Of a stretch of 20,433 nucleotides of DNA, positions 1 through 8,524 are shown piece by piece. The notes under the pieces are model-generated. The model made no database searches and was not told the DNA's origin. It was given only the letters and a program-made list of their open reading frames with translations. The position numbers and the translations under genes were made by a program. The stretch's first letter is position 1, and each line of letters opens with the position of its first letter. Where the stretch lies: NCBI GenBank assembly GCA_910592005.1, contig CAJVPP010001377.1:1-20433 (forward strand), read 5' to 3'. Source of the DNA: Funneliformis mosseae (taxonomy: Eukaryota; Glomeromycota; Glomeromycetes; Glomerales; Glomeraceae).

Positions 1-8
1 GTTAATGA

Positions 9-173
9 AAATTAATATACAAAAAAAAAATTCAATCAATTAGAGGGTTAAAGGGGGAACTTACAAAAGAATGGAACCAATTATCACCTGTACTTGCTAT
101 GAATTTGGTAGCTAGCATGAAAAAGCGTACAACTGCACTTATAGAGTCAGATGATGATTACACAATATATTAA
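9..173 (+). pseudogene. Tc1/mariner-like DDE transposase, C-terminal remnant
   Basis: Frame starting at 9 reads without a stop to TAA at 171-173; an in-frame TGA lies at 6-8. The peptide contains LTKEWNQLSP, then NLVASMKKR, and ends DDYTIY. This follows the closing pattern of Tc1-like transposases (SIEELK..L..EWN.I....... LV.SMP.R..AVI...GG.T.Y), which is the helical end of the DDE domain after the last catalytic acidic residue. The upstream part (KLIYKKK) is degraded or frameshifted, and the catalytic core is outside the window. In an intact protein this domain cuts and joins transposon ends at TA sites. The proline of SMP and the glycines near the end are substituted (SMK, DDD), which suggests decay. 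Too short to appear as a long ORF; identified by pattern only. Confidence 0.55.
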
Positions 174-246
174 TTTTAGTTAGTTGGTTATGTATTTTTT
201 AAATAAAAAAAAATTTTGAATTTACTTACTTGTAGCCAGAATTAGA

Positions 247-274
247 AGTGGTCGGATACTTATGACCGCTACTG
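247..274 (+). repeat. Tc1/mariner-like right terminal inverted repeat
   Basis: The segment includes GGTCGGATACTTATGACC and ends GCTACTG before TA. Read on the minus strand it begins CAGTAGCGGTCATAAGTATC, the CAGT start and GGTC core common in Tc1-family TIRs. It lies directly downstream of the transposase remnant. The left partner is not in the window. Confidence 0.5.
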
Positions 275-309
275 TATTTACTTTATAAATTTATTTTTAA
301 AAATTTAAA

Positions 310-435
310 AGGTATTTTTTTCGCAAAAAAATTAAAATTTTTTATATATATTTAAATATTTAAAAATAGTTTTTACACTAAATTTTATAATATGAGAACT
401 AACTTTTTAACATTGTATCACCTAATATTAATGAT
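310..435 (+). repeat. Diverged AT-rich direct repeat, copy 1
   Basis: The block with AACTTTTTAACATTGTATC (401-419) recurs as AACTTTTTAACTTTGTATC at 586-604. Weaker matches lie upstream in both copies (a T-run followed by CGCAAA or GCTTTA, and the TATGAGAAC versus TATGGGTAA stretch). Low complexity makes the outer limits uncertain. Confidence 0.35.
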
Positions 436-499
436 ACAATTTTTATATTTTATATAGTACAATATTTTTAAATTTTAGCTGGCTAAACAATGAATTTCA

Positions 500-620
500 A
501 TTTTTATTAGTTTAAATTTTTTTTGCTTTAAAAATAAAAATTTATGCACCTGTATTAAATTAAAATAAATTTTGATATGGGTAATAACTTTTTAACTTTG
601 TATCCCTTATAATAATTTTT
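500..620 (+). repeat. Diverged AT-rich direct repeat, copy 2
   Basis: Partner of the block at 310-435. The best conserved piece is the AACTTTTTAAC..TTGTATC core at 586-604. It could be part of an old non-coding repeat family, or partly AT-rich coincidence outside the core. Confidence 0.35.
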
Positions 621-1243
621 TAAAAATTTTCTTGAAATTTCATATATTTGCAAACTAATTGAATCACTTTACTATTAATAAAAATCATAAAATTTCTTAA
701 TAAATTATAAAAACTGTAATAATTAAAGTTATTCTTCATGATAAATTTTATAATATTCTATTATGATTAATATTATTAAAAGTAAATGTTAATAAGTTGG
801 TCAAAGGTCAATGATAAAATTTTTTAATTTATAATTTTTTTAAAAATTACAAATTTTTAGCTTATAAGTAACCTTAAATTATTTATTATATAATTAAAAA
901 ATAAAATTTACTATAATATTATATATATTTATAAAATTAATTTAAAAAATATTTTTTTAAATTTTAATTTTTCATATAAGTAAATTAGAAGAAAATTTAT
1001 AGTAAATAAACATGCAAATTTGTCTGTTATCACATCAAGATTTATTAATAGTAATATTTTTATATTTCTAAGATTAATAAATAACAAGATATATAAGTTT
1101 AAAATTTTAAATATTTTTTATAATAATTTATTATTTATGTAAACCTTTATAGTTTAAAAGATAATAAAACAATGTAATAACTTTTAAATATTTTTATTTG
1201 ATACTTTTTTTTTTTTTATAAAGTATAGTGATTTTATAATATA

Positions 1244-1402
1244 TGAGACTTTTGCAATAGAAAGGGGGGAAACTGCCAGAAAAAATCAATTTTACTTTTA
1301 TATGCCAAATATGATTTTTAAGTCAAAATATGTTCAGATTTAGCATTAACTTAATTTTTATTTTTTCCAGCTGTTTCCCCCTTTTCTATTGCAAAGGTCT
1401 CA
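1244..1402. mobile_element. 159-bp MITE with 33-bp terminal inverted repeats and TA flanks
   Basis: The left arm (1244-1276) starts TGAGACTTTTGCAATAGAAA, and the right arm (1370-1402) is its reverse complement at 30 of 33 positions. The arms contain an unusual G6/C5 run (GGGGGG in the left arm, CCCCC in the right) that stands out in this AT-rich region. Similarity continues inward for about 15-20 bp (A-rich left, T-rich right). TA lies on both sides (1242-1243 and 1403-1404), consistent with Tc1/mariner target duplication. There is no coding capacity, so it must have been moved by a transposase supplied elsewhere. The TIR does not resemble that of the element at 1-274, so that one is not its obvious partner. 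Confidence 0.8.
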
Positions 1403-1404
1403 TA

Positions 1405-1721
1405 TATTTATATTGATATAGTATTTAATAAATTATATAAATAAATATTCAAAAAACAAAAAAATTTGAGAATTAATATAGTTACAAAAAGCTATTATTC
1501 AATGAATATTAAACTAATCTTTATAAAATTTATATATTAGTTTTAAATATATAGAATATTTTTACTTAATATATAATAAGTAGTTTATTTTAACTAAAGT
1601 GATCAAATTAATTTGTGAAATTAAAAAAATATAACTAATTTAGTAAAATTACAAAAAATTATTCTACACGAATATTAAACTAAGTTTAATAAAAAATTAG
1701 ATGTAAATAGTATTGAATAGG
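1405..1721. other. Gene-free AT-rich tract with a short direct repeat
   Basis: No open frames of note. A block containing AATATTAAACTAA occurs in the 1480-1540 stretch and again around 1645-1695, each preceded by TTACAAAAA and followed by a T/A-rich stretch. This is a diverged direct repeat of roughly 50 bp. Confidence 0.5.
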
Positions 1722-2003
1722 GATTAGTGTCTCTGGTTTTTACTGTAATATATAAATTCCTATTATAGGTAATATTATAATAGATCCTAGTTTAGTACTA
1801 GTTAAGTGTAGATAATGTTATTAATTTACTACAAGATTTACCAGTTTGATTTTAGGAATGAATTTCATAGAATGTATACAAATTATATATGTTAAAGATC
1901 ACAAATTTATTGAATATAGTAAATCTATATAATTACACAAGTAATCACATTATATATAGAACTGATTGAGTTTAAAACTTGTATTTAAGGGACTAGTCTA
2001 TAA
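1722..2003 (+). repeat. Diverged ~280-bp direct repeat, copy 1 (possibly decayed coding)
   Basis: Collinear with 2480-2758. Shared landmarks in order: T(T)TCTGG, CTATTATAGGT, AGATCCTA.TTTAG, GATTTACCAGTT, AATTTCATAG, AAAGATCACAAA, AATATAGTAAAT, TGAGTTTAAA.TTGTATTTA. Conceptual translation on + gives comparable peptides in both copies (for example INPVKDHKF-like: NFIECIQIIYVKDHKFIEYS here), with stop codons at matching places. That suggests an old protein-coding module. I could not assign a family; a retroelement protease region is only a guess. Confidence 0.55.
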
Positions 2004-2479
2004 TAGATAAATATTATATTATCTGCAAAGGTATTATTCCTGATAATAGGTCATAATAGATCAATGGTAAACATTATGTAACTTAAATTAAATAAGAATC
2101 ATGAATTACAAGTAATTTTTAGCTAAAACGCGTGATATTTATAATTCAATTAGATTTAAAAGGTCTGAGTTTAATTTTTGAGATAATTTTGTCAGTTTGA
2201 GAGTAACAACAACTATTTCAAATTAGGTTGTTAAAGACTCCTCTTTTTAATAATTGGTCAAAATCTATCATATTATAATAGTATTAGGAGTTAGCTATGC
2301 AGTGCTCACTTTGTATAGCTTATTGTAATAATTAATATTTTAGCAATTCAGACTGGCTTAAAAAATAGCAAGAAGAACTTATTTCTAAATATAATAATAT
2401 ATAAGATATATAAGCCTTAGTCGAGATGTTCAGATGACTGATCACTAAAATTAATTAAAAAAAATATTTTTATAAGTGA
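2004..2479. other. Unassigned AT-rich stretch between the two repeat copies
   Basis: No intact frame. Several short peptide-like runs on + are broken by stops. Because it separates two related copies, it may belong to the same decayed element, but nothing in it is recognisable. Confidence 0.5.
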
Positions 2480-2758
2480 GATTGGCATTTCTGGCTTATG
2501 TTATAAGATATGAGTCTCTATTATAGGTTATACTAACAGATCCTAATTTAGCATTTACCAAGTACAGATTGCAATATTAATTTATTGCAGGATTTACCAG
2601 TTCAATTCTGAAAATAAATTTCATAGGATAAGTAAAAACCATATACATCAAAGATCACAAACTTGTAAAATATAGTAAATTTATATAATTGTACAAGTGA
2701 TTATGTGTATATAAAACTAATTGAGTTTAAAATTTGTATTTAGGAAGCTGATCTGTAA
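2480..2758 (+). repeat. Diverged ~280-bp direct repeat, copy 2
   Basis: Partner of 1722-2003; see that entry for shared landmarks. The peptide here reads GFTSSILKINFIG, then TIYIKDHKLVKYSKFI, against GFTSSLILGMNFI-like and IIYVKDHKFIEYSKSI in copy 1. Both have a stop where a tryptophan-like codon may have been (TGA here, TAA there), just before SIIG or PIIG. Confidence 0.55.
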
Positions 2759-2816
2759 TGAACAAGTGTCTGTAAGAGGGTCATTTTTGAAAAAAAATCC
2801 TATTTAGAGCTCTGAA

Positions 2817-2950
2817 TCAGGTCAGGTTGACTTATTTACCTGACCTGAATTGACCTGAAAATTTAGGTCAGATCAATAGATTTTCAGATTAATATCAAAT
2901 TGGGTCAACAGGTTAACTCAACCTAACCCGACCTGATAAAAATTCAGGTC
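2817..2950. repeat. Cluster of AGGTCA/TGACCT inverted repeats
   Basis: Three nested inverted repeats built from the same word: 2817-2827/2838-2848 (TCAGGTCAGGT and its exact complement, 10-nt spacer), 2851-2856/2865-2870 (TGACCT/AGGTCA, 8-nt spacer) and 2930-2936/2944-2950 (GACCTGA/TCAGGTC, 7-nt spacer). GGGTCAAC and CAACCTAACCCGACCTG lie between them. This is a local GC-richer island in AT-rich DNA, about 100 bp from the 3' end of LINE A. It may be a degenerate tandem GACCTGA-type repeat or a regulatory cluster; the sequence alone does not decide. Confidence 0.6.
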
Positions 2951-3039
2951 AACCAATTATTCTTCTTGAATAATTTATTATTGTTAAATTAGAAATAACA
3001 AAGTTGATTAAATAAATTAATAATTATTTATTATATTAT

Positions 3040-3064
3040 TATTTATATTAAATATTTTTTTTTT
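3040..3064. repeat. Direct repeat flanking LINE A (3' side)
   Basis: TATTTATATTAAATA plus ten T's, identical to 10521-10545 on the other side of LINE A (25 bp). It is the apparent target-site duplication of LINE A. The T-tract may partly be the element's own A-tail. It also contains the TATATTAAATA core found at every boundary of the array. Confidence 0.7.
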
Positions 3065-3093
3065 ATTTTTAAAATGCGGTAGTTTACATAATC

Positions 3094-3099
3094 TTTATT
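3094..3099 (-). terminator. Polyadenylation signal AATAAA of LINE A
   Basis: AATAAA on the minus strand, about 30 nt before the A-tail that begins near 3074. The same hexamer sits at the same place in copy B (12412-12417). Confidence 0.5.
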
Positions 3100-3300
3100 A
3101 TGATGAGAGTATGATATAAAATAAAATACAAATCAAGAAGAAAAAATAAAAATCTCGTACAGAAAAGAAAAACTAGACTATAAAAGACTGACTCTGCATT
3201 CCCCTGGATCAATTCTAACCTAAGCTAAAACTATCACTTCTGAGTATAAAATAAAAATAAAACAGGAGAGGGCTTGGCTACTACTGCACCAAAAATTTGT

Positions 3301-3603
3301 CTAGTGAGATCCAAGTTTTACCATGGTGTTTATTGAATCAACGTTATTGTTGTTGGTAGGAATACCAAGGGAAAGATCAAAACCTGAAGAAGTGAAACTG
3401 TCCTTTTTATCTTTAATGTTAATGTTTGCAGCTTTTTTGATGATAGATTGACGTGTACACCTTTCAATCCAGAAATGTTGTGATTCTTCATAAATGAAGT
3501 GCATGAGGGATGAGCACGCAGCTAAAGCTGTAGGCATGTGTGAAAGGTTGTTGTGAATGAATTCAAAGAGGGTAGTGGGAACAATGCCTTTAATGAGAAT
3601 CAC
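3301..3603 (-). other. LINE A ORF2 C-terminal tail (WIERC segment)
   Basis: Last ~100 codons of ORF2, in the same frame as the RNase H segment but separated by stops between 3604 and 3738. Conserved in copy B: FIHNNLSHMPTALAA, FIYEESQHFWIERCTRQS and INIKDKKD. The aromatic-rich helix followed by WIERC and a basic end is typical of the closing segment of this LINE family. Specific function unknown. Confidence 0.75.
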
Positions 3604-3738
3604 AAAGGAGAAGAATGTTGAGAAGTTTCACCAATTGAGGTTATCAATATCGTTTGAATGTGCATTAGTAATGTCTCTAAGGTAATCTTTAACTCATTAG
3701 ATGAGCAATTTCATTTGGTAGTCGATCATCAGATAGGT

Positions 3739-4716
3739 CTATATATGAAAGAAGTCCTTGTCTGCAGCCTCACATTGGAGATATAGGGCTGAGGGCGGGA
3801 AAAGAGACAGATATCTAATTTTTAGAATTTCAACTGTGGAAAGCATTTCCAGCAACCATTGAAACTTTTTCATTCTTGTAATAGAGGCTATATATGATGT
3901 GTGATTGGTAGCAACATTGTCATTGAGGCAGAAAGAGGTAACAAACCAATTAATTTTAAAGAACGGGTGATATTTGTTGACTACATGCAGGGATAGAATT
4001 TGCTGAAGATGTTTGTGCCAGAAGATTTCCTTTACAATTTGTCTAACCGGAATAAGAATAGGTTGGTTGTTGTAATTAAAGAAACTTTGTGAAGCAAACG
4101 TCATATTAAGTTGCAAAATAGAGAAGGTAAGAGCGTCTTTTGCCATGGCGTCTACCTTGTTGTTCAAAAGATTATTCGAATGCGCTTTGACTTTTATCAA
4201 ATGGATGTCCAAGTTGTGCACAGAGATCACTTTAAAAAGGCAAGACCAAAGCACAAGATTGTTGATTTTTAGAAATGATCTGAAAGTAGGAGACTGCTTC
4301 TTAAGGAAACTAAATTTGTTGAACTGTGAAATGATAGTAGCTGAGTCAGTATAAACTCTGACTTTGCAGTTTGGAAGAACAGTCAAAAGTGCTGTAAAAA
4401 GGGCTACAGATTCAGGTATTGATGATGATGGAAAACTGGAGGCCAAAGCAGTACTAAAGGAAACCATAGGCGAATTTTGGTGGAATTGTAACCAAGCAAT
4501 CCCCATTTTAATTGAAGGAAGACCGACGTCTGCAAGAGATCCGTCAGCGTAAAATTCTAACTTAGTAGCAGAAATAAAATTAGAGGAAAGTGTTAGTAGT
4601 TTTTCTTTATAAGGAGAAGGAATAAATCTATCTATACAAGAGCTATATGTAGGGGGAGGAGCAGAAGGCGGTACGTTTAAGATATGGGGCTGAGAGGACG
4701 CAACTGCACAAGTCAA
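3739..4716 (-). other. LINE A RNase H domain and C-terminal region, open for 325 codons
   Basis: Longest open segment in copy A. RNase H residues (numbered from the segment start): Asp58 in YADGS, Glu102 in PESVALFTAL, Asp124 in VYTDSA, His179 in VKAHS and Asp189 in NKVDAMAK, so the full DEDD/H set is present. The domain would remove RNA from the RNA-cDNA hybrid. After residue 200 comes a family-specific region ending in LYLQCEAADKDFFHI, equivalent to CPRCEVADEDF in copy B (a zinc-binding CxxC). Translation enters from a different frame upstream: the segment before it (4749-5285) is shifted by a single-base deletion near 4.85 kb. Confidence 0.88.
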
Positions 4717-4999
4717 AGCTAGTTCATTTAGAGCACTAACAGAGAGCGCTATTGAGTTAGAACTGTCATAGTAAATATTGTGAAATGCTGCATAGTATAC
4801 ACGAGGGATACTGACACAGCAGTATGATTTGTTTGTTGGGATGCATTCTGATTATGCAGGGAGCAGCGGACACATGGAATTAATTTGGTACTATGATTGG
4901 TTGCTTTGTCAAAGTTATAATGTCTGAGATGCAAAGTATTATGGTCGGCGTGGATGATGCGTCTAATGACGAAGTTGTTGAGATTAAATATCCAACCCA

Positions 5000-6960
5000 C
5001 ATCATACGATCTATAATCTGGGATAAGATGTTGTTGCTTCAGTATATAGCCATACATTAAATTGTGCAGAAAAATTCTGGTGATGAATCTATTTGGTGAT
5101 GGTTGCAAGTATTGTTCCATAATAGTAAACCATTTGGGAGTTCTGACAAACCTTGTTTGTTGGTGTGTGATATGAATGAGGTCTTTGTAAGAGAACATGT
5201 AATTACCAGCACAATTGACTAGCTGTTCGGCATAAAGAATTGAGTATTTTCTGAGATCCTGGACGTAATTTCTATAGATAGGCATAATAATGTCTGAAAT
5301 CAGAGTAATACCTCCAGATATCAGATTATTTGAGCTTGACGGAACATTAAGATTAATGTTTAGTTTATTAAGGATACTAAGTAGAGCCGGGAGCCAGTCA
5401 TCTTTAGACCTTTGGGTATTATATGGCTAACATACTAAAGGACTGATATACAACTATTCCTGAGTTTGCAGTTGTCTAACATGAATTTTGAATGTGAGGC
5501 CTAATAAGTTGGGTTCATTGTCCATCTGTAGAAGAGCGCTGCTAAGGTTCTGAATAAGTCTTTGGTGGAGAGGGGTAATGTTATAAAAATAGTGTGACAG
5601 AAAAAGTGAGGACAGCGTTTTTCGTGAAAGATACAATTTAGAGTGAAGGAAAGCTACGTATGAGATCATGATTCTAACACAATATTTTTCAGGAGGGAGC
5701 GTAAGTTGCGACTTATATTCAATGCGTGAGAGAATAACCATATTAAATATGTATGTAAAGTGAGCATTCGTTAATCTTTTTGTTTGCATTATGGTGGTTG
5801 CAGATTTAATTTTTTCATGAATTTGGTTAGTGATAAATGTTCTGTTATTTGTCAGCGAGATCCAGACTTTGAAATACTTACACTTTTCCTGGATTTACGT
5901 GCGGTGATTTAATGGATGACGTTGGAATAGGCTATAGTAAAGGGCTCTAGCTGTGTCTTATTCACTAAGAGTTCTGATTTGGGCCAATTAACCTGAATGT
6001 CATTAAAAGAATAGAAACTGTTAGCAATTCTGATGATTGCTGACAGATCGTCAGCGAACTTGGCAATCTATAAAGTATCATCCATGAATGCTAAAGCTGG
6101 AATCATTGTTGAAAGGCTTTTCGTGGATGGTAAGCGAGTATCAGGTTGCTAACTGCAATTCATTTTGTATCCGTGAGTCGACTCTTGAACTCTACAAAGT
6201 AAGGGGTCGTAGTAAATACACTACAACAGGAGTGAAATGACTTCTCCTTGATCGATTCCAGAAACAACAACATAGGGCTCAGTATTGCCATGAGCAGTGA
6301 AGATTTTATTGAATCTAGGAATAAATAGTTTGATAATGATGTTGATATAACTGAAAGGGATTCGTAGCCTTTCCATTGCTTTGACTAATGTAAAAACGTT
6401 AATGTGGTCGTATGCTTTAGACATATCTTGTAAGAGGACCTAGAGTTTAGATTTATTTGTGATAGCGTCATGTTTTATGTTGTCTATGATATGTATGGGA
6501 TCAAAAGTGGATTTAAAAGGCAGTTCAGCAAAGTTTGATCCTTTTAAGATTTTATGTTACACAAAAACAGATGCAAGTCTGGTATTGAGTAATTTTACGA
6601 AGACTTTTCTCAGGCATTTCAGAAGTGTGATCGGTCGGATGTTGTTAAGGTCAAATTTCTAAGGTTTAGGTTTAAGAATCGGGTAAACATAGGTAAAGTT
6701 CCATTTTGTGAAATTGAAAAAATTTTTATGCAGCTACAAATAATTAACCAAAGGTATTTTCTACTATGTGGGCCTAAATGCTTAAGCATTTCATTAGATA
6801 TAGAAGAAGGGCCTGTAGCTTTTTCATTAGGCAGACAGTCTATAATTCTGTACCATTCATCAGCTGATGGGAACGAGGTAAGCTGGTCGTATATTGACAG
6901 ATCAATATCATCATTTGGTTGGTAAGTGGACGTCCATTCCTCTGGAATTCTTTTATCACA
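5000..6960 (-). other. LINE A reverse transcriptase domain remnant
   Basis: Recognisable blocks: ATGPSSISNEMLKHLG (the GPDGI..E.L motif) near 6.8 kb, ELPFKSTFDPIHIIDN, DMSKAYDHIN (motif A Asp) at 6424, GIDQGEVIS (motif B) near 6.24 kb and FMDD (motif C) at 6077-6088. Further on, VNWPKSELL and the thumb-side YIFNMVILSRIEYKSQLT segment (5454-5789). The catalytic aspartates are intact. A TAG replaces Trp straight after FMDDTL, and the domain is split over three frames. Confidence 0.9.
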
Positions 6961-7739
6961 GTGTGTCATTCCTGCTATTTGTTGAAAATGTCTATTGACT
7001 TCATTTTTCACTTCGGTGTTGCTAGTCAGTAACGGCTTATCATGTTTAGAATTGTTCAGGCATTTATCAAGAATAATAACTTTCCTTTTTTTATTCAATA
7101 TGGAGTCGATCATACGTGAAGGATCAGCATTATAATCGTCAATGCAAGCTTGGAGCGCTTCTTGAATGCTTTTAGTTTTGAACTCCTGTTCTTTGAGTTT
7201 AGCTTCAACATAAAGACTAGCTAATAGTAATTTTATGTCGGAAATAACAGAGTTGATGTAAGTTGAAGAATGGTTGATATTTACAGCTATCACGTGCAAA
7301 TTTTTTGACTGAGTAATAGCAAGAAAGTCTTTATATTTAGACGACCATTCTGCGCACTTGGTCATGTCATTGAGATAAATTTGAGTTAGTTTATTGAATT
7401 TGTATAAGGTTTTAATGTTCTTGTAAATTGTTGAGAGACCTATAGGCCATTTTTTATAACGGGTTGTTCTAGCTTTGCTTATAGGTATGCAGGATTTAGC
7501 CGCCGCAATGATCGATTCTTGAAATACATTCTAAGAGCTGTTGAGTGAGGATTGTGTTCAGAGCCAGAGCTTTGTAATGGAAAGGTTTTTAAGAGAACTG
7601 TATTTGGTGATATTGTCAATTTTGGCAGCGAATTTAGCCTATTTCTGATCATCCATATGAGAATACACGAAAAAGCTTTTCCTAAAGCATCGTCTGTCAT
7701 CTGAAGGAGTGGTCAAAAGGTTAGACATTGAAGTCATTA

Positions 7740-8511
7740 CAATTGAATGATCAGAAACAGAGGGTATCAAAGGTATTGTTTGACACGTGAGGATGTTTAA
7801 GGTCAATTCAGAGGACATTCAAATATAATCAATTCATAACGAATTAGCAGAACGAAAAAAGGGCAGAAAGGATGTATGGTTGTTATTGTGAATGATGTTA
7901 AAGACATCAAACAAATTGTGTCTCGACAGTGAATTCATAAAGTTAATTATATGTTGTGGGTTCTGTGAACGGTCAACATTCGTGTTAAAGTCATCAAGCA
8001 GGATGATATGGTAATTATCGCAAGTTGCTTCTGCGAGAAATGCATTTATATACGTTTGCATTAATTTGCATAATGTTTTTGAGCCAGGGTTATAGAGCGG
8101 AAAGTACACATTTATAACCAGTAGCTTTCATTTGTCAGCAAATTGTAATTTGATGTAAACAATACGATCGTATTTTGAATCATATTTGAAAACGTGTTTG
8201 GCAAGTTTTTTGCTGAAGAAAAGGCTGACACTAAACCCACTGGTTTGGCTTTCCTGATACGTGCTAGTAAAGGAAGTGAAATTTGGAAAAGATTGATTGA
8301 GATTGGAAGCGTTAATGGATTTGAAATTTGTTTCTTGGAGACCGATGATGTTGAGGTCATGCGATTCGTATAGAGATATTAAATAATTTTGTTTGGCCAA
8401 GTTGTTGAAGGATCTAATGTTATGTGATGCAATGTTGATAGTTAGAAGATGGTGATTTTAGGAGGTGATAACATTCGTATCAAGGTTTGTATTAGTAGAG
8501 ACAGTGTTCAT
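7740..8511 (-). other. LINE A endonuclease (APE/EEP) domain remnant
   Basis: Signature residues in order: HNIRSF (catalytic Asn), GLQETNFKS (catalytic Glu of the QET block), LLDDFNTNVD (the GDFN block, with Gly changed to Asp; copy B keeps FGDFN), SL*IDYI*MS (the SRIDYIW block with two stops) and VSDHSIV (the SDH block). All blocks of the exonuclease-endonuclease-phosphatase fold used by LINEs are present. Three in-frame stops and the GDFN change mean it is inactive. Confidence 0.88.
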
Positions 8512-8524
8512 TAGATAAGAAAAA

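Larger units (their letters stand above)
1..274 (+). mobile_element. Right end of a Tc1/mariner-like DNA transposon (partial)
   Basis: The window opens inside a Tc1/mariner-type element. A transposase C-terminal coding remnant ends at 173. About 75 bp downstream lies a terminal-inverted-repeat-like sequence at 247-274 that ends ACTG and is followed by TA (275-276), the dinucleotide these elements duplicate. The left end lies outside the window, so the partner TIR cannot be checked. The distance from stop codon to TIR is ordinary for this superfamily. Family assignment rests on the protein C-terminus, the TIR style and the TA flank together. Confidence 0.6.
277..1243. other. Gene-free AT-rich tract
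   Basis: Nearly all A and T, with long T and A runs and no open frame of note on either strand. The only structure I see is a diverged direct repeat (about 310-435 against about 500-620), listed separately. No RNA gene or promoter could be supported. Confidence 0.7.
3301..8511 (-). pseudogene. LINE A ORF2: endonuclease-reverse transcriptase-RNase H polyprotein, disrupted
   Basis: The start ATG (8509-8511) is chosen because it lies 13 nt after the ORF1 stop and opens MNTVST, as in copy B (17824). The shared end is TAG at 3301-3303. It would be about 1,737 codons. Domains in order: APE-type endonuclease (8511 to about 7730), linker, RT (about 6960 to 5000, FMDD at 6077-6088), CxxC segment near 4870, RNase H (about 4560-4130), C-terminal zinc and WIERC tail. 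The frame is continuous from 8511 to about 6620 apart from in-frame stops (for example 7819-7821, 7834-7836, 8128-8130). It then shifts near 6.62 kb, between 6.22 and 5.79 kb, and near 4.85 kb. In the live element this protein would nick the target and prime reverse transcription there. This copy cannot make it. Confidence 0.9.

Noticed and set aside
2921..2930. AACCTAACCC as a telomere repeat trace
   Set aside because: A single partial match inside a cluster of GACCTGA-type repeats; no tandem TTAGGG array is present.
1..3039. CRISPR array or spliced host gene in the AT-rich left flank
   Set aside because: No regularly spaced identical repeats, and no extended coding signal with plausible splice sites beyond the transposase remnant.
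4145..4552. Plus-strand open frames of 62-69 codons
   Set aside because: They lie opposite the minus-strand RNase H coding sequence and have no recognisable motif; they are antisense shadows.
7479..7700. Minus-strand open frame of 73 codons
   Set aside because: It is out of frame with ORF2, whose recognisable sequence continues through this region in the frame of 8511.
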